In this document: piece by piece, positions 45,255 to 55,930 of the stretch | How the letters are laid out: each line of letters begins with the position of its first letter | How positions within the stretch are numbered: the stretch's first letter is position 1 | NCBI RefSeq assembly: GCF_963675165.1 | Contig: NC_087378.1 | Coordinates: 1,667,525 to 1,731,524 of the forward strand | Direction: 5' to 3' | Source: Halichondria panicea | Lineage: Eukaryota > Porifera > Demospongiae > Suberitida > Halichondriidae | Length of the DNA: 64,000 nucleotides | Translations under genes and position numbers: made by a program | The notes under the pieces: model-generated | What the model was told of the DNA's origin: nothing | Seen by the model: the letters and a program-made list of their open reading frames with translations, nothing else | The model's database searches: none

Positions 45255-45538
45255 AGAAACACTGCACATTTTTTACTAGCTACTAACAGTCTAACTAATC
45301 GATTTAGCTTAGGCTTACGTGGTAGGCTACATATAGTCTCTATTGTACATCATTATTTTTTGGTATGTATAATACTGTACAAACTGTGAACACAGCCCCC
45401 TCATGATTCATACCCATTGCATTGCACATGCTCAGAATCATAGTTTTCGCAAATGGGAATATAATTATTATATTAGTGAATATACGCATTTGTACAGTCG
45501 CCCACGTGGCACATGCTACTGTAAAGCTAGAGCTAGAG

Positions 45539-46301
45539 ATGGAGAAGTGTTTAACAAGTGTCGATTTCTCAGAGTTTGGGCATGATAAAAGCTTGGATAG
45601 AGGTGTAGTCATAGATGATAATGACTCAGGCTCAGAAAGCTGTGAGGAGACCCGGAAAATGGTGTTGAAACAAAACAGGAAAGGGAAGAAGTCTGGTGGA
45701 TTCCAATCCATGGGTAAGTGTGTGTCAGTCGAGTTAGATAGCCTCGAGACCAGCCGTTCGTTATCTGAAAGAACGCCTGGTCAAGTTCTAATGTAGCACT
45801 CGTTCTATGGTCCAGGAATTTCTTAGACGGTAATTGCCAGCACAAGGTGTATTACCCATGAATATCATTATGATGCTATAAAACGCTGACTCAGCTAGAC
45901 AAGTTGCACATTAGAACTTGGCCAGGCGTTCTTTCAGATAACGAACGGCTGGTTACGAGGCTACGAGTCAGACTCCAGGAGGTGAATATTCTATTCTGTT
46001 CTCATCTCAGGTTTGAGTTATGCTGTTTTCTCTGCCGTAATGAAGAAAGGCTACAGAGTGCCCACTCCCATTCAGAGGAAGGTAAGAAACTTTGGGTCCC
46101 ACAACAACTGCCTATTTAATACTACTGTCTTCATGCTATTGTGCCCATGCAACAGATGCTACACACGTAATTATAGCTAGCTTCACATGTAATCATTAAA
46201 TTATCCAGCTGTGTCGCTCAATGCGGCACAGTCTGTCAGCTATAGTCTTTGCTACAACAATCACTTGTTTTTATATCATTCACGTTACAGGCTGTAAAGT
46301 C

Positions 46302-46337
<36 letters not shown>

Positions 46338-49300
46338 GTATCTTGCACAAGTTTGAGGTCAGACTAGACTTGTTTTACTAGCTACAGCTTATTGACTGTC
46401 AATATGATTCTTGCGTTAGGATCAAACAATATTTTTAGCTCTCAGAGAGTTTAAAATCCCATAAGTGTAATGGTTCAACTCTTTTAGTGTATCCCTGTGA
46501 TAATGGACGGAAAAGATGTTGTTGCCATGGCGAGAACAGGATCAGGGAAGACGGCTGCCTTTCTTGTCCCTCTATTTGAGAGACTCAAGACCCACTCCTC
46601 TAAGGTGTGTGTATGAGCACGTATGTTATTTGATTGTTTCAGTCCTGACCGTTTTAGATTGGAGCTAGAGCTCTCATCTTGTCTCCAACTAGGGAACTGG
46701 CTACACAAACTATGAAGTTCACAAAAGAGGCAAGTGTTTCGCTGTTATTACATGCTTGTAGATATTAAAATATTAGCTAGTGAGCTTTAACAATTATCCT
46801 TGTTAATATAGCTTGGACGTTTCACTAGTCTTCGAGCAACCCTGGTACTGGGAGGAGACAAGCTGGAGGCTCAGTTTGCCTCCATGCATGAGAATCCAGA
46901 CATGTGAGTGTTGTAATGATTATGGAACACACATGTATAGCGGGTAATTTTCGGGGGACAAAATATTCGTGGTTCAGCAATATTGAGACATTTCGTGGGT
47001 AATATTTTCGTGGTTGGAGCTTGCCACTGCAGGTAAAGGTAGGCAAGGTCGCTTCATTCATGGGTAAAATATTCGTGGTCAGACCTCCAACCACGAAAAC
47101 CACGAATATTTTGCCCCACTACTTATGTATACATAATTAACCCGAGGCGCGTGGGCGGCCACGGGTTATAGTAGTCGTTTGGTTTGTTTGTTACCCGAGG
47201 CGCGCGTGGGCGGCCACGGGTATAGTAGTATGTTGGTCTGTTTGTTTGTTTGTTTGTTTGTTTGTCACAGGTATATCTACTCACCTGGATGCCACATCAC
47301 TGCGTTTACAGCATGGATAGCCTTCACACAACAATATCTTGATTTAAATAGTGGCAGATTTTGCTGTTAAAGCTTCTTTGTCGAGCAAAAGCTAAGAAGC
47401 TTGAATAAGCTTGTGACTAGGTCTGCTTACCTGGGTGCTCTAGCACTGCGTTTACAGCATGAGTAGCCTCCACACAACAAGTTAGTACTTTTGATAGTGA
47501 CAGCTTTAGGTGTTAAAGCTCCTTTGTCTAATAAAAGCGAGCAAAATGTAGCTTGAACAGAACTTGCACATGCGTTACTTATAACTGAAGTGATCCTGTA
47601 CCAAGAAAACGATGGAACAGGGTCACTAAAGTAGAAAGCTGTATATACCAGGAACAATGGAACAGGGTCACTAAAGTAGAAGCTTGAAATATAGCTCCTG
47701 CTGCTGACTGGGATCCTACTCCATGCAGAACCTGGAGCCATACTTCTCTGAGACTCCAGGCTTCTTTACTGTGATCCCAATCCACAGTGCATATATCTAG
47801 ACTATAGTACCACTACCTGTTCTCAACTGTTTCAGCATGCCAGGGGCGTAGCTACCATTGTTTCCTGGTTGCCCAGAAACCCCCCCAGGAGCTGCTGAGA
47901 AAATTGGGCAGGGCTCCCTATAATTGAAAAATCATGCAGCCCTGCCCATCTTTTCACACGTGGCTGCAAATCAATAATCAGAGCAGCACCGTGAAGCGTT
48001 TCACTTTGGCTTTGTCTCAGCTAGTTAGTCTCAGCTAGCTAGCTACCTCAAACAAAGAAGACCAAGACTTAAGTTCTAGATCTAGTATCAATCCTGAATG
48101 CTCCAGTATTCTCAGACTCAGCTCTAAGCACAACTTTATTCAGGAGTTTAGAACAATCTCAGCCACATGAAACCTCTCAGGTAAATGACATTTAATTGTT
48201 GCTCAGCTAGACTAGCAATACACAATTGGCACCTGCATGCCTAGTATGTTACGTCTATAGCTAGCTAGCTTCTCACAAACATGTAAAAAAGTCATGAACA
48301 ATAGTCAATAACAGTAGGTGTGCCCCAATCAAGAGGGTGTGGTACCGGAAGTGGGCGTGGCCACAAAAATTTCGCGGCGCTATCGCGCCGCTGATTTTTC
48401 TGCAGAAACCCCTGTCTCAAAAGTCTGGCTACGCCCCTGCATGCCTCCAGTCTGGTTTAGTTTTATTGCTCCTGAGTTGCTGTGCAAGTCATACATGATA
48501 ACAACATCACTATATGCACTGCATTATATTTCTGGTTTCTTTTTAATCATGTCACCAGCCGAGGGTTTGCACTTTAGTGCTCTAGTTTGTTTGTTTGTTT
48601 GTTTGTGACAGGTGAATCTACTCACCTGGATGCCACAGCACTGCGTTTACAGCATGGATAGCCTTCATACAACAAGTTATTAATTTTAATAGTGGCAGAA
48701 TTTCATGTTAAACCTTCGTTGTCAAATAAAAACGAGCAAAAGCTAAGAAGCTTGTGACTGGGTCTGCTTACCTGGATGCTCTAGCACTGCGTTTACAGCA
48801 TGGGTAGCCTCCACACAACAAGTCAGTACTTCTAATAGTGGCAGCTTTCGGTGTTAAAGCTTCATTGTCTAATAAAAGCGAGCAAAATGTAGCTTGAACA
48901 GAACTTGCACATGCGTTACTTATAACTGAAGTGATCCTGTACCAGGTCCAGAAACAATGGAACAGGGTCACTAAAGTAGAAAGCTGTATATACCAGGAAC
49001 AATATTGGAACAGGGTCACTAAAGCAGAAAGCTTGCTTTAGCTGACTGGGATCCATGCAGGACCTGGAGCCATACTTCTCTGAGACTCCATGCTTCTTTG
49101 CTGTGATCCTAATCCACAGTGCATATATTTATAGTACTACTACCTGTTCTCAAATGTTTCAGCATGCCTCCAGTCTGGTTTAGTTTTATTGCTCCTGAGT
49201 TGCTGTGCAAGTCATGCATGATGATGATAACAACATCACTATATGCACTGCATTATATCAGTCTTCTGGTTTCTTTATAATCATGTCACCAGCCGAGGGT

Positions 49301-52300
49301 TTGCACTTTAGTGCTCTAGTTTATTTATGCTTTGTGCTCATACTTACCCTCACTCAGACATATATGTTTCTATCTCCAGTATTATTGGCACCCCCGGACG
49401 CTTTCTCCACTTGGTTGTAGAGATGGGACTAAAACTGTCTTCGATTGAGTATGTGATTTTCGACGAGGCTGACCGTTTGTTTGAAATGGGATTTGCTGAG
49501 CAGTTGCTAGGTATCGTTCAACAGCTTCCTGAAACCAGACAGACCCTCTTGTTTTCTGCCACTCTCCCAAAGCAGCTTGTGGAGTTTGCAAAGGCTGGTA
49601 TGTTTGGGAGCTATTTACTGCATACTCTAGCAGACACTTATAAACTGTTACTCTTAACTGTGGCCTAATTTTCAGGTGGCTGGTTCTACAAAAGTTACTA
49701 AATTCGCTATTATCCATAGCCATTCATTCCACACACACCGTATGATCGATCATTGAGGGGATTAGCCGTTGGCCCTTTCTTTTCCTTTAGCTCTTGTTCA
49801 GCCTCCTGCTTCTGCTGAGCACGAGAAGTGACGAGGAGGGTACCCACCCACCCACCCACACACACACCCCCCCACACACACACACACACACACACTTGTA
49901 TCATGGTAGCCTATAAGTTATGTCCTGTTCTTTCCCTAGGACTCAAGGACCCCGTGTTGGTTCGACTAGACGTGGACTCTAAACTGAGCGAGCAACTCAA
50001 ACTTCACTTCCTGGCTACTCGTGCTGATGATAAACCAGCTGTCCTCCTCTACCTGTTACGTAATGTCGTCTCAGCGGGGGAGCAAACTGTTGTGTTTGCA
50101 GCCACTAAACACCACGTGGAATATCTTAAAGAGGTGAAGTAGACACCTACGGAGTTACATTCTTCTATGCTCATGTAACTATAATAATGAGGCTACATAT
50201 TAAACTTCGACTAACTATATCTGTAACCAGTATTTGTCCAGCCTGCACTTAGCAAGGATGTACCCAGAATTGTTTATGTGATGTCTATCTTAAATCCTCA
50301 ATTCGGTAAACTTAGGCCTTAAAAGATGGTTATTTTTGTCTAGAGCAGTGTGGGCATATCCCTACTTAAGCATATGCACCTTTCGCCTTCACTCTACGAT
50401 CTTTCTCCAGCTCCTGACAGCAGCTGGCATATCGGCCACTCATACGTACAGCTCTCTGGACCAGACTGCCCGTAAGATCAACGTGGCCAAGTTTGTCAAC
50501 AAGAAAGCCTCTGTCATGATTGTCACCGATCTCGCTGTGAGTGCATGGAAGACAGTGATAATAGACTATACAGGCTATTTCACAGACTGCGTTCAGTGTG
50601 GGAGCAATGCTTACACCATAGTTATTGTGAAATCAGCTTCAATCGAGACATGTACAGTGACACCTGCTTATAGTGGTCACCCTTATTATAAGCAGACCCA
50701 GGGTTGCTGTAAATAAGAAGTGGCCTGCTACGTAACACAGGTTGTTAACCCAGTGTAGAGGGTGACTAACACTTACTCCTAGTTTAACAAGAATATCACT
50801 TAGGCACACCACTGATATAGAAATTTTGTAGAAAAGTCCTGCAAAAACCTGTCTGTAATTAATATTTTTCCTGTGCCTCAGGCTAGGGGCATTGACATAC
50901 CTATGCTGGACAATGTCGTCAATTACAACTTCTCGTGCAAGCCAAAGCTGTTTGTTCACAGAGTGGGTGAGTGAGAGATACACGGTGTACTACATTGTAT
51001 ATGTTTCTGTCCATAATTTGAGAAGTGTATATGTAGTATTTATAGGCAAATTAAAATTGATTTAGTGGAATGATATTGAATGCATTTTTGCCTCCAGGAA
51101 AAGATGCAGTAACTATATATATGATTATTACTATCCCAGGTCGTGTTGCCAGGGCTGGTCGCAGTGGGTGTGCCTACTCTCTCCTCTCGTCTGATGAAGT
51201 GCCCTACATGCTGGACCTCCACCTTTTCCTGGGCAGGCCGCTCCAAATGAGCTCTGCATCGAAACAGCTTGTATCTGGTGGGTGGATATGATGAGAGTTG
51301 TACCCTGTGCACTCACTCAGTAGGTAGTGTTAGCCGCCGAGTCTACAGTGTTATGTGTTTCGATTGTTGTACGTAAAACCTCTCCAATTGCCTTAAAACC
51401 ATCAACGAGCATGGTACGTATGTACAAGTACTTGTATCAATGTTGTGCTGCATTTCCTGCAGGTACCTATGGCAGTGTTCCCCAGTCAATCATAGACAGT
51501 GAGCATGACACTCTGAGGAAGCTACACTCCACCTCTCCAGTAGAATTGGACGAACTCCACAGAATCTCCACAAATGCTCAGAAACAGTACGTCAGGTCCC
51601 GAACCCAACCAGCCCCAGAGTCAGTGAAGAGAGCTAAAGATCTCGTTCCGTCGGTGTTGCCTGCCCACCCAATGTTTGAGCAGCTGTGCTCTCAGGAGGA
51701 CATGGCCAGTAGTCGCCTTCTGGACTCACTCAAATCATATAGACCAAATCAGGTGACATGTACTAACTCTGTACAAGAGGTAGCACTTAGTCTCATTCCC
51801 GGCCTGACTTTTCTCTATTATTTTTGGCTTGGGAACGAGGCTAGGTAGCACTCTGCTGAGGAGAAATGTTCATGTTCAGAGTCCTAGTTTTTTTTACTGT
51901 TTTGTTGCAGACCATATTTGAGATACACTCGACCAGTAAAACCACAGCTAAGCAGGTCATGAAGACTAAAAGGTATACATGCACTGGCTGGTGTGCAGCC
52001 TCAGGTATTTTCATTTTTTCTCAGGAAATACCATGGTGAAGTACTAAGTGCTGTTAGACAGAAGACGGGTCAATCTTCATCTGAAGCAGCTGCTTCCACT
52101 GATGGTGACGCTGCCGATAGTGGTGAGCTCCGATTAGATGAGTCCAGCAAACAGCCGAGTCATCGTGATGAGGAGCATTACTTGAAATACACTTCGTCTG
52201 ATGTCCACTCTGAAAGAGGGTGGGTTATCGTACTGTACAGTCATGTACGTGCCCACACCTCTTAACACATTCATCACACTCACACTCACACACCCTAACT

Positions 52301-53224
52301 CGTACCCCCTTCACATTCACACACTTATACCCACACTAACTCTTACCCCCCTCACACTTATACCCACCCTAACTCGTACCTCCTTCACACTCACACCCTA
52401 ACTCGTACCCCCTTCACATTCACACACTTATACCCACCCTAACTTGTGCCCCCCACACTCACACTCACACACACCCTAACTCGTACCCCTCACACTCACA
52501 CACACACACCCTAACTTGTGCCCCCTCACCACTCTATATTAATTGTGCGCCCCCTCACACACACACACACACACACAGTCTGTCTCTAGGGTCAAGCTTT
52601 CAGAGAGACGCGGAGGGAGCTGCACTAGACTTAGCCGGAGACGACGACCAGACTTCAAAAAAGAAAACCAATATCAAGACATGGTAATTGTAAAACTGCC
52701 TCTTTAACATTATATGTATTAATTTTATGTACGTGTACAGTGTGCATGTGTGTACAGTCAGTGCAGACTTAATAGTACAATAATCACCACTGTACAGGGA
52801 CAGAAAACGTAAGAAGTTTGTTGGGGACAGCAATCAGCCCAAGAGAGTCAAAACGGAGAGCGGCCATTGGATAAAGGCCTCTTACAAGAGCCATGCCTAT
52901 CAGGAGTGGAAGGACAGATACAAGCTAGACACACCTCTAGCAGGAGCTGAAGAAGACACACAGGCAATCTCGCTCAAGAAACCCTCTAGAGGAAGAAAGG
53001 GACGATTTGCAGAAGCTGAGGAAGATACACAGTTTAAGAAACCTTCTCGAGGAAGAAAGGGACGATTTGGGACAAGTAAAGTAGAAAAAGAAGGCAAAGG
53101 AACAGTTGGTGGCCTCAGGTCTAAAGGAGAGATACTAAAGAAGCGAAAAATGAAGAACATGCAAGAAATGGCTCGAAAGCGAAAGTCTAAGAAGCAATCA
53201 GCTGGCAGTAGTAAACAAAAGTGA
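45539..53224 (+). CDS. DDX54: DEAD-box RNA helicase DDX54/DBP10
   Basis: Exons about 45539-45713, 46011-46081, 46488-46604, 46658-46729, 46812-46903, 49380-49597, 49940-50133, 50411-50536, 50882-50966, 51140-51277, 51463-51752, 51911-51972, 52025-52219, 52579-52683 and 52798-53224. All helicase motifs are visible: Q motif region [11 protein letters not shown], Walker [36 protein letters not shown] (DEAD), FSATLP (SAT), [19 protein letters not shown] and [13 protein letters not shown]. The C-terminal DBP10CT-type region has [30 protein letters not shown] and repeated [11 protein letters not shown]. Known role: 60S ribosome biogenesis in the nucleolus. The intron after 46729 uses a GC donor. 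The 2.5-kb intron 46904-49379 is full of repeats. Confidence 0.93.
45739..45963. repeat. Long inverted repeat (foldback element)
   Basis: Arms of about 56 nt, 45739-45795 (TAGCCTCGAGACCAGCCGTT...) and 45908-45963, are nearly perfect complements around a ~110-nt loop. Lies in DDX54 intron 1. No ORF. Confidence 0.85.
46303..46337. repeat. (AAT)n microsatellite
   Basis: About eleven TAA/AAT units in DDX54 intron 2. Confidence 0.9.
46934..47119. mobile_element. MITE, second copy of the 9418-9627 element
   Basis: TATAGCGGGTAATTTTCGGG through CCACGAATATTTTGCCCC closely follows the element at 9418-9627, including the internal GGTAAAGGTAGGCAAGGTCG. It has lost its outer terminal bases on both ends. 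Confidence 0.8.
47142..47276. repeat. Tandem GAGGCGCG...GGCCACGGG heads followed by (TTTG)n
   Basis: CCCGAGGCGCGTGGGCGGCC and a second near-identical copy (about 47192) each lead into ATAGTAGT and a TTTG microsatellite (47239-47266). See the related head plus (TG)n at 25556. Confidence 0.6.
47240..49325. repeat. Two ~740-bp diverged direct copies inside a DDX54 intron
   Basis: Unit A (47240-47840 continuing 48440-48590) and unit B (about 48585-49325) share the (TTTG)n start and TCTACTCACCTGGATGCCAC. They also share CTAGCACTGCGTTTACAGCA, AAGTGATCCTGTACCA and GCATGCCTCCAGTCTGGTTT. Unit A is split by a transposon at 47841-48439. Internally each unit also repeats an ACTGCGTTTACAGCAT(G) block. 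Confidence 0.8.
47841..48439. mobile_element. 599-bp non-autonomous DNA transposon, TIR CAGGGGCGTAGC
   Basis: Starts CAGGGGCGTAGCTACC and ends GGCTACGCCCCTG. CATGC flanks both sides (47836-47840, 48440-48444). The uninterrupted sequence TTTCAGCATGCCTCCAGTC in unit B (about 49158-49176) is the empty site, so both ends and the 5-bp target duplication are fixed by comparison. No transposase ORF is visible. Confidence 0.85.
52262..52577. repeat. Minisatellite, CACTCACAC...CCCTAACTCGTACCCC
   Basis: Irregular ~50-60 bp units rich in CACTCACAC and CCTAACTCGTACC fill a DDX54 intron and end in (CA)n that serves as the pyrimidine-rich acceptor tract. Confidence 0.85.
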
Positions 53225-53523
53225 TTAAGTCACATGACTTTTTGTTACAATTATGTCATGCACATGTACATGTACGTGTCACATGCTGTTGTACGAACTG
53301 TTTTGTGCAAATTAAATTTATGATGAACATTGAACATTGAGTGTGAATATCATACATGTGTCATGCATCATAATGTTTGTCAAGAGTTCTTTGATAATCT
53401 GACCTTGTCCAAACCTGCAGCAATAATTGGAATGTTCAAGGCAATATTATATGTAAACATGAAAGTAAAAGCCAAGATACTGTTGGAAAGCAAGAGTTCA
53501 TGAACTCTTGATGAAAGTTATAA
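53225..53523. other. Convergent 3' region, DDX54 / LCMT1
   Basis: 299 nt between the two stop codons. A plus-strand ATTAAA at about 53311 could be the DDX54 polyadenylation signal. Confidence 0.4.
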
Positions 53524-55500
53524 TTATATACCTATTCTTTTCTTGTCAGTGTAGCCACAGCTGGCACAGTAGTGCTGTAGCAGTTGTATTAACAGTTCCT
53601 TCTCATCGAGAAACTCTAACCTCTCAATTCTGTACAAACAAAATTATACATCTAATACTGTGACTGACGTATCACTACTTTGTGTACATCGTCACGAAAT
53701 ATAATAGACTAGTACAACTATATACATGCGAGAGATTGTACAACCTGTACGGTGGACTATGGAATAAGAAAGTCATCTTCTCATCAGTAATTGCATGGAT
53801 GGACACTGTATAGCTACATGTACTGGAGTGGTGAGGCAATAACTCAACGAATTATTTTTGTTATCTCTATATAGCCTAGAGATAGTAATCCAGTAAATAA
53901 AAGATTACCTTAACCGCAAGCCCAATAATAAATCACCTTTGTATTTCATTCTTAGGTAGCTGTTGATAGACCTCTGCCATATCTAATGCCCAAGTACACT
54001 GCCACCCATTTCCAAGGAAACGCTGTTTCTGTGACTCCAGGTCAGGGCATGCATTGATACCCAATAGAGAGCAACCTCTGTGCTGCATGTGAGCATGGAA
54101 CAGTGTCAGGGTGGCGGGGGTGGAGTAACAGGTGAGTATATACTTACTGCAAGATTTGCCTGCATGGTCAGTCCAAAACTGTCATCGGGGAAAATCTGAA
54201 TTGGATGAGTGTGAAACATCATGAGTACTAACTAGAAAGGGAACAAGTTGAACACTCACACTTCAATATTATAAAACGATGTCCGCTATACAGTTACAGT
54301 GTAACTACGACAGCACATTACTCACTGGCTCGTAGTTCAAGAATAGTGCAGTGGAGAAGTTGTTTCCAGCCCATCGAATCACTTCTCTGGACTTGTCTGG
54401 ATCCATATACACAAGTACACATTCGGTCAGGAACAAAGTGGGAAGGCTGCAATAAAGATAATGGTACCAGATCTCTATCAGAAAGGTGGTAAACACACTT
54501 CAGAGTGAGGTTATGGCTATGCCATTAAGTAAATTCCACCATGCAGTAAGTGTAGATGTGAATGCACGTGCACATTGCTGTCACAATAGCGACTAGAATT
54601 GAATGGCATAGCGCTAGCCATAAGACCACCTACAATTAATTGTAGAAAACAACTAAGGGCAAAACAACTAGTCTAATTACCAGGAGTGCACTCCAACCAC
54701 TCGGTGTACCTGGTATCGACTCCACTACTCAGAAGCTTTTCGCCGACAGTAGCCATATCTCTGAGGTCTCCTGATAGTAGTTTGTAGTGCTTGGAGGAGA
54801 TGGAGTCTTTTTCTATCACAGGATCTACTAAAACTTCTCTCAATGGTTCTTTACTACTGCAGAGTGTGCATACGAAAAATTAATAGAATATCGAGTCCCT
54901 AAGAGATGCAGTAAATAGAATTATGATCTAACAATACCATTTTGTTCTTCACCTGATATAGTAACATTTTCTTGCTGTCACGGCTTCGAAGTCGACCTCG
55001 ACAAGCAGCTTCGGTCTGAGCGATCTTGCACTGAGGGTCCAATATAGCGTGTCATAGCCTGCTCCAAAGTTGATCACCTGACTCTCCTCACCCGCTAGCG
55101 AGAGAAACTTCTCGACTAACAGCTGATACAATCTGACCCTCGCAAAATAACCTGCGTATGAAAAGTTGAATATACAACTCTCGGAAAGAGATGTCGTACA
55201 TGATTATCTGCTACTGGTAAAAAATTCAAGGTAATCCTCGTCATTTCAAAGCACAAATGCTCATCACCTCTGTTTATTTCCGGAGATTTACGATCTGAGG
55301 TTCTGCAAAAATACTTGACAAAGTCGTCCTCCCAGTAGCCCTTCTGTGTAGCATATCTAAAGTATAGAGCAAACAATTATGTGAACTGAAGCAACATTTC
55401 CTTGCACCATACTTAACCTTTTACATGATGTAGCATCATCATTTGTAGTTTGCACAGCCAGATCATCACTTGCTCTACGACTAGATCTACTTTGGGCCAT
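53524..55500 (-). CDS. Leucine carboxyl methyltransferase (PP2A methyltransferase, LCMT1-like)
   Basis: Eight minus-strand exons: 55500-55418, 55356-55268, 55151-54953, 54856-54710, 54446-54326, 54195-54148, 54082-53937 and 53629-53524. Landmarks in order: YATQKGYWEDDFVKYF, the SAM-binding motif VINFGAGYDTLYWTL, LLVEVDFEAVTARKCYYI, LPTLFLTECVLVYMDPDKS, IFPDDSFGLTMQANL, LESQKQRFLGNGWQ and IERLEFLDEKELLIQLLQHY. These match LCMT1 over its whole length. The donor at 54710 (GATACCAG|GTACAC) restores TSLPTLFLTE; using the later donor breaks the frame. Known role: methylates the C-terminal Leu of the PP2A catalytic subunit, favouring B-subunit assembly. It is head-to-head with NPC1. Confidence 0.88.
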
Positions 55501-55930
55501 TTTGTACTTAGAGAAGGCAGGTTGAAGAAGAGCAGTAAATGGATCAACTCCAGTTCAAGTTAGTTGGAAGTTCAAGTCAACAGTGCTAGTCAGCATGGCA
55601 AAAGGGGTGTGTGTGGCGCAGGTGAGGTCAAAGGTCATTTGGAAAAGGGTCCGGCTTTCCCGGATCTGTTCTAATGGAACGCTATCAGAAGACGGCTAAA
55701 CAGCACAGCACAATATCCAAAAATCTGTAAATTAGAGTCTAGATGTCCGTAAATGTGGCCTGTTTACGCTAATGAAATTTTTGTCATGAATATAATTAAC
55801 TATCCCCCACATGACTGGCGTGGCAGCATCAGCCCATATATCATTTGCACTCTCCTCTTCTTTTTATTACACGGTGGCACTCTGTTTCTCAAACATCTAA
55901 TTGAAGGTTCACAGACCAGACGTGTTGTTC
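55501..55930. promoter_or_regulatory. Divergent promoter region, LCMT1 / NPC1
   Basis: 430 nt between divergent start codons. No specific element is assigned; inferred from arrangement. Confidence 0.35.

Noticed and set aside
54661-54710. Longer version of LCMT1 exon 4 ending at the donor near 54681
   Set aside because: It leaves the wrong phase for the next exon; the donor at 54710 gives the conserved SLPTLFLTE.
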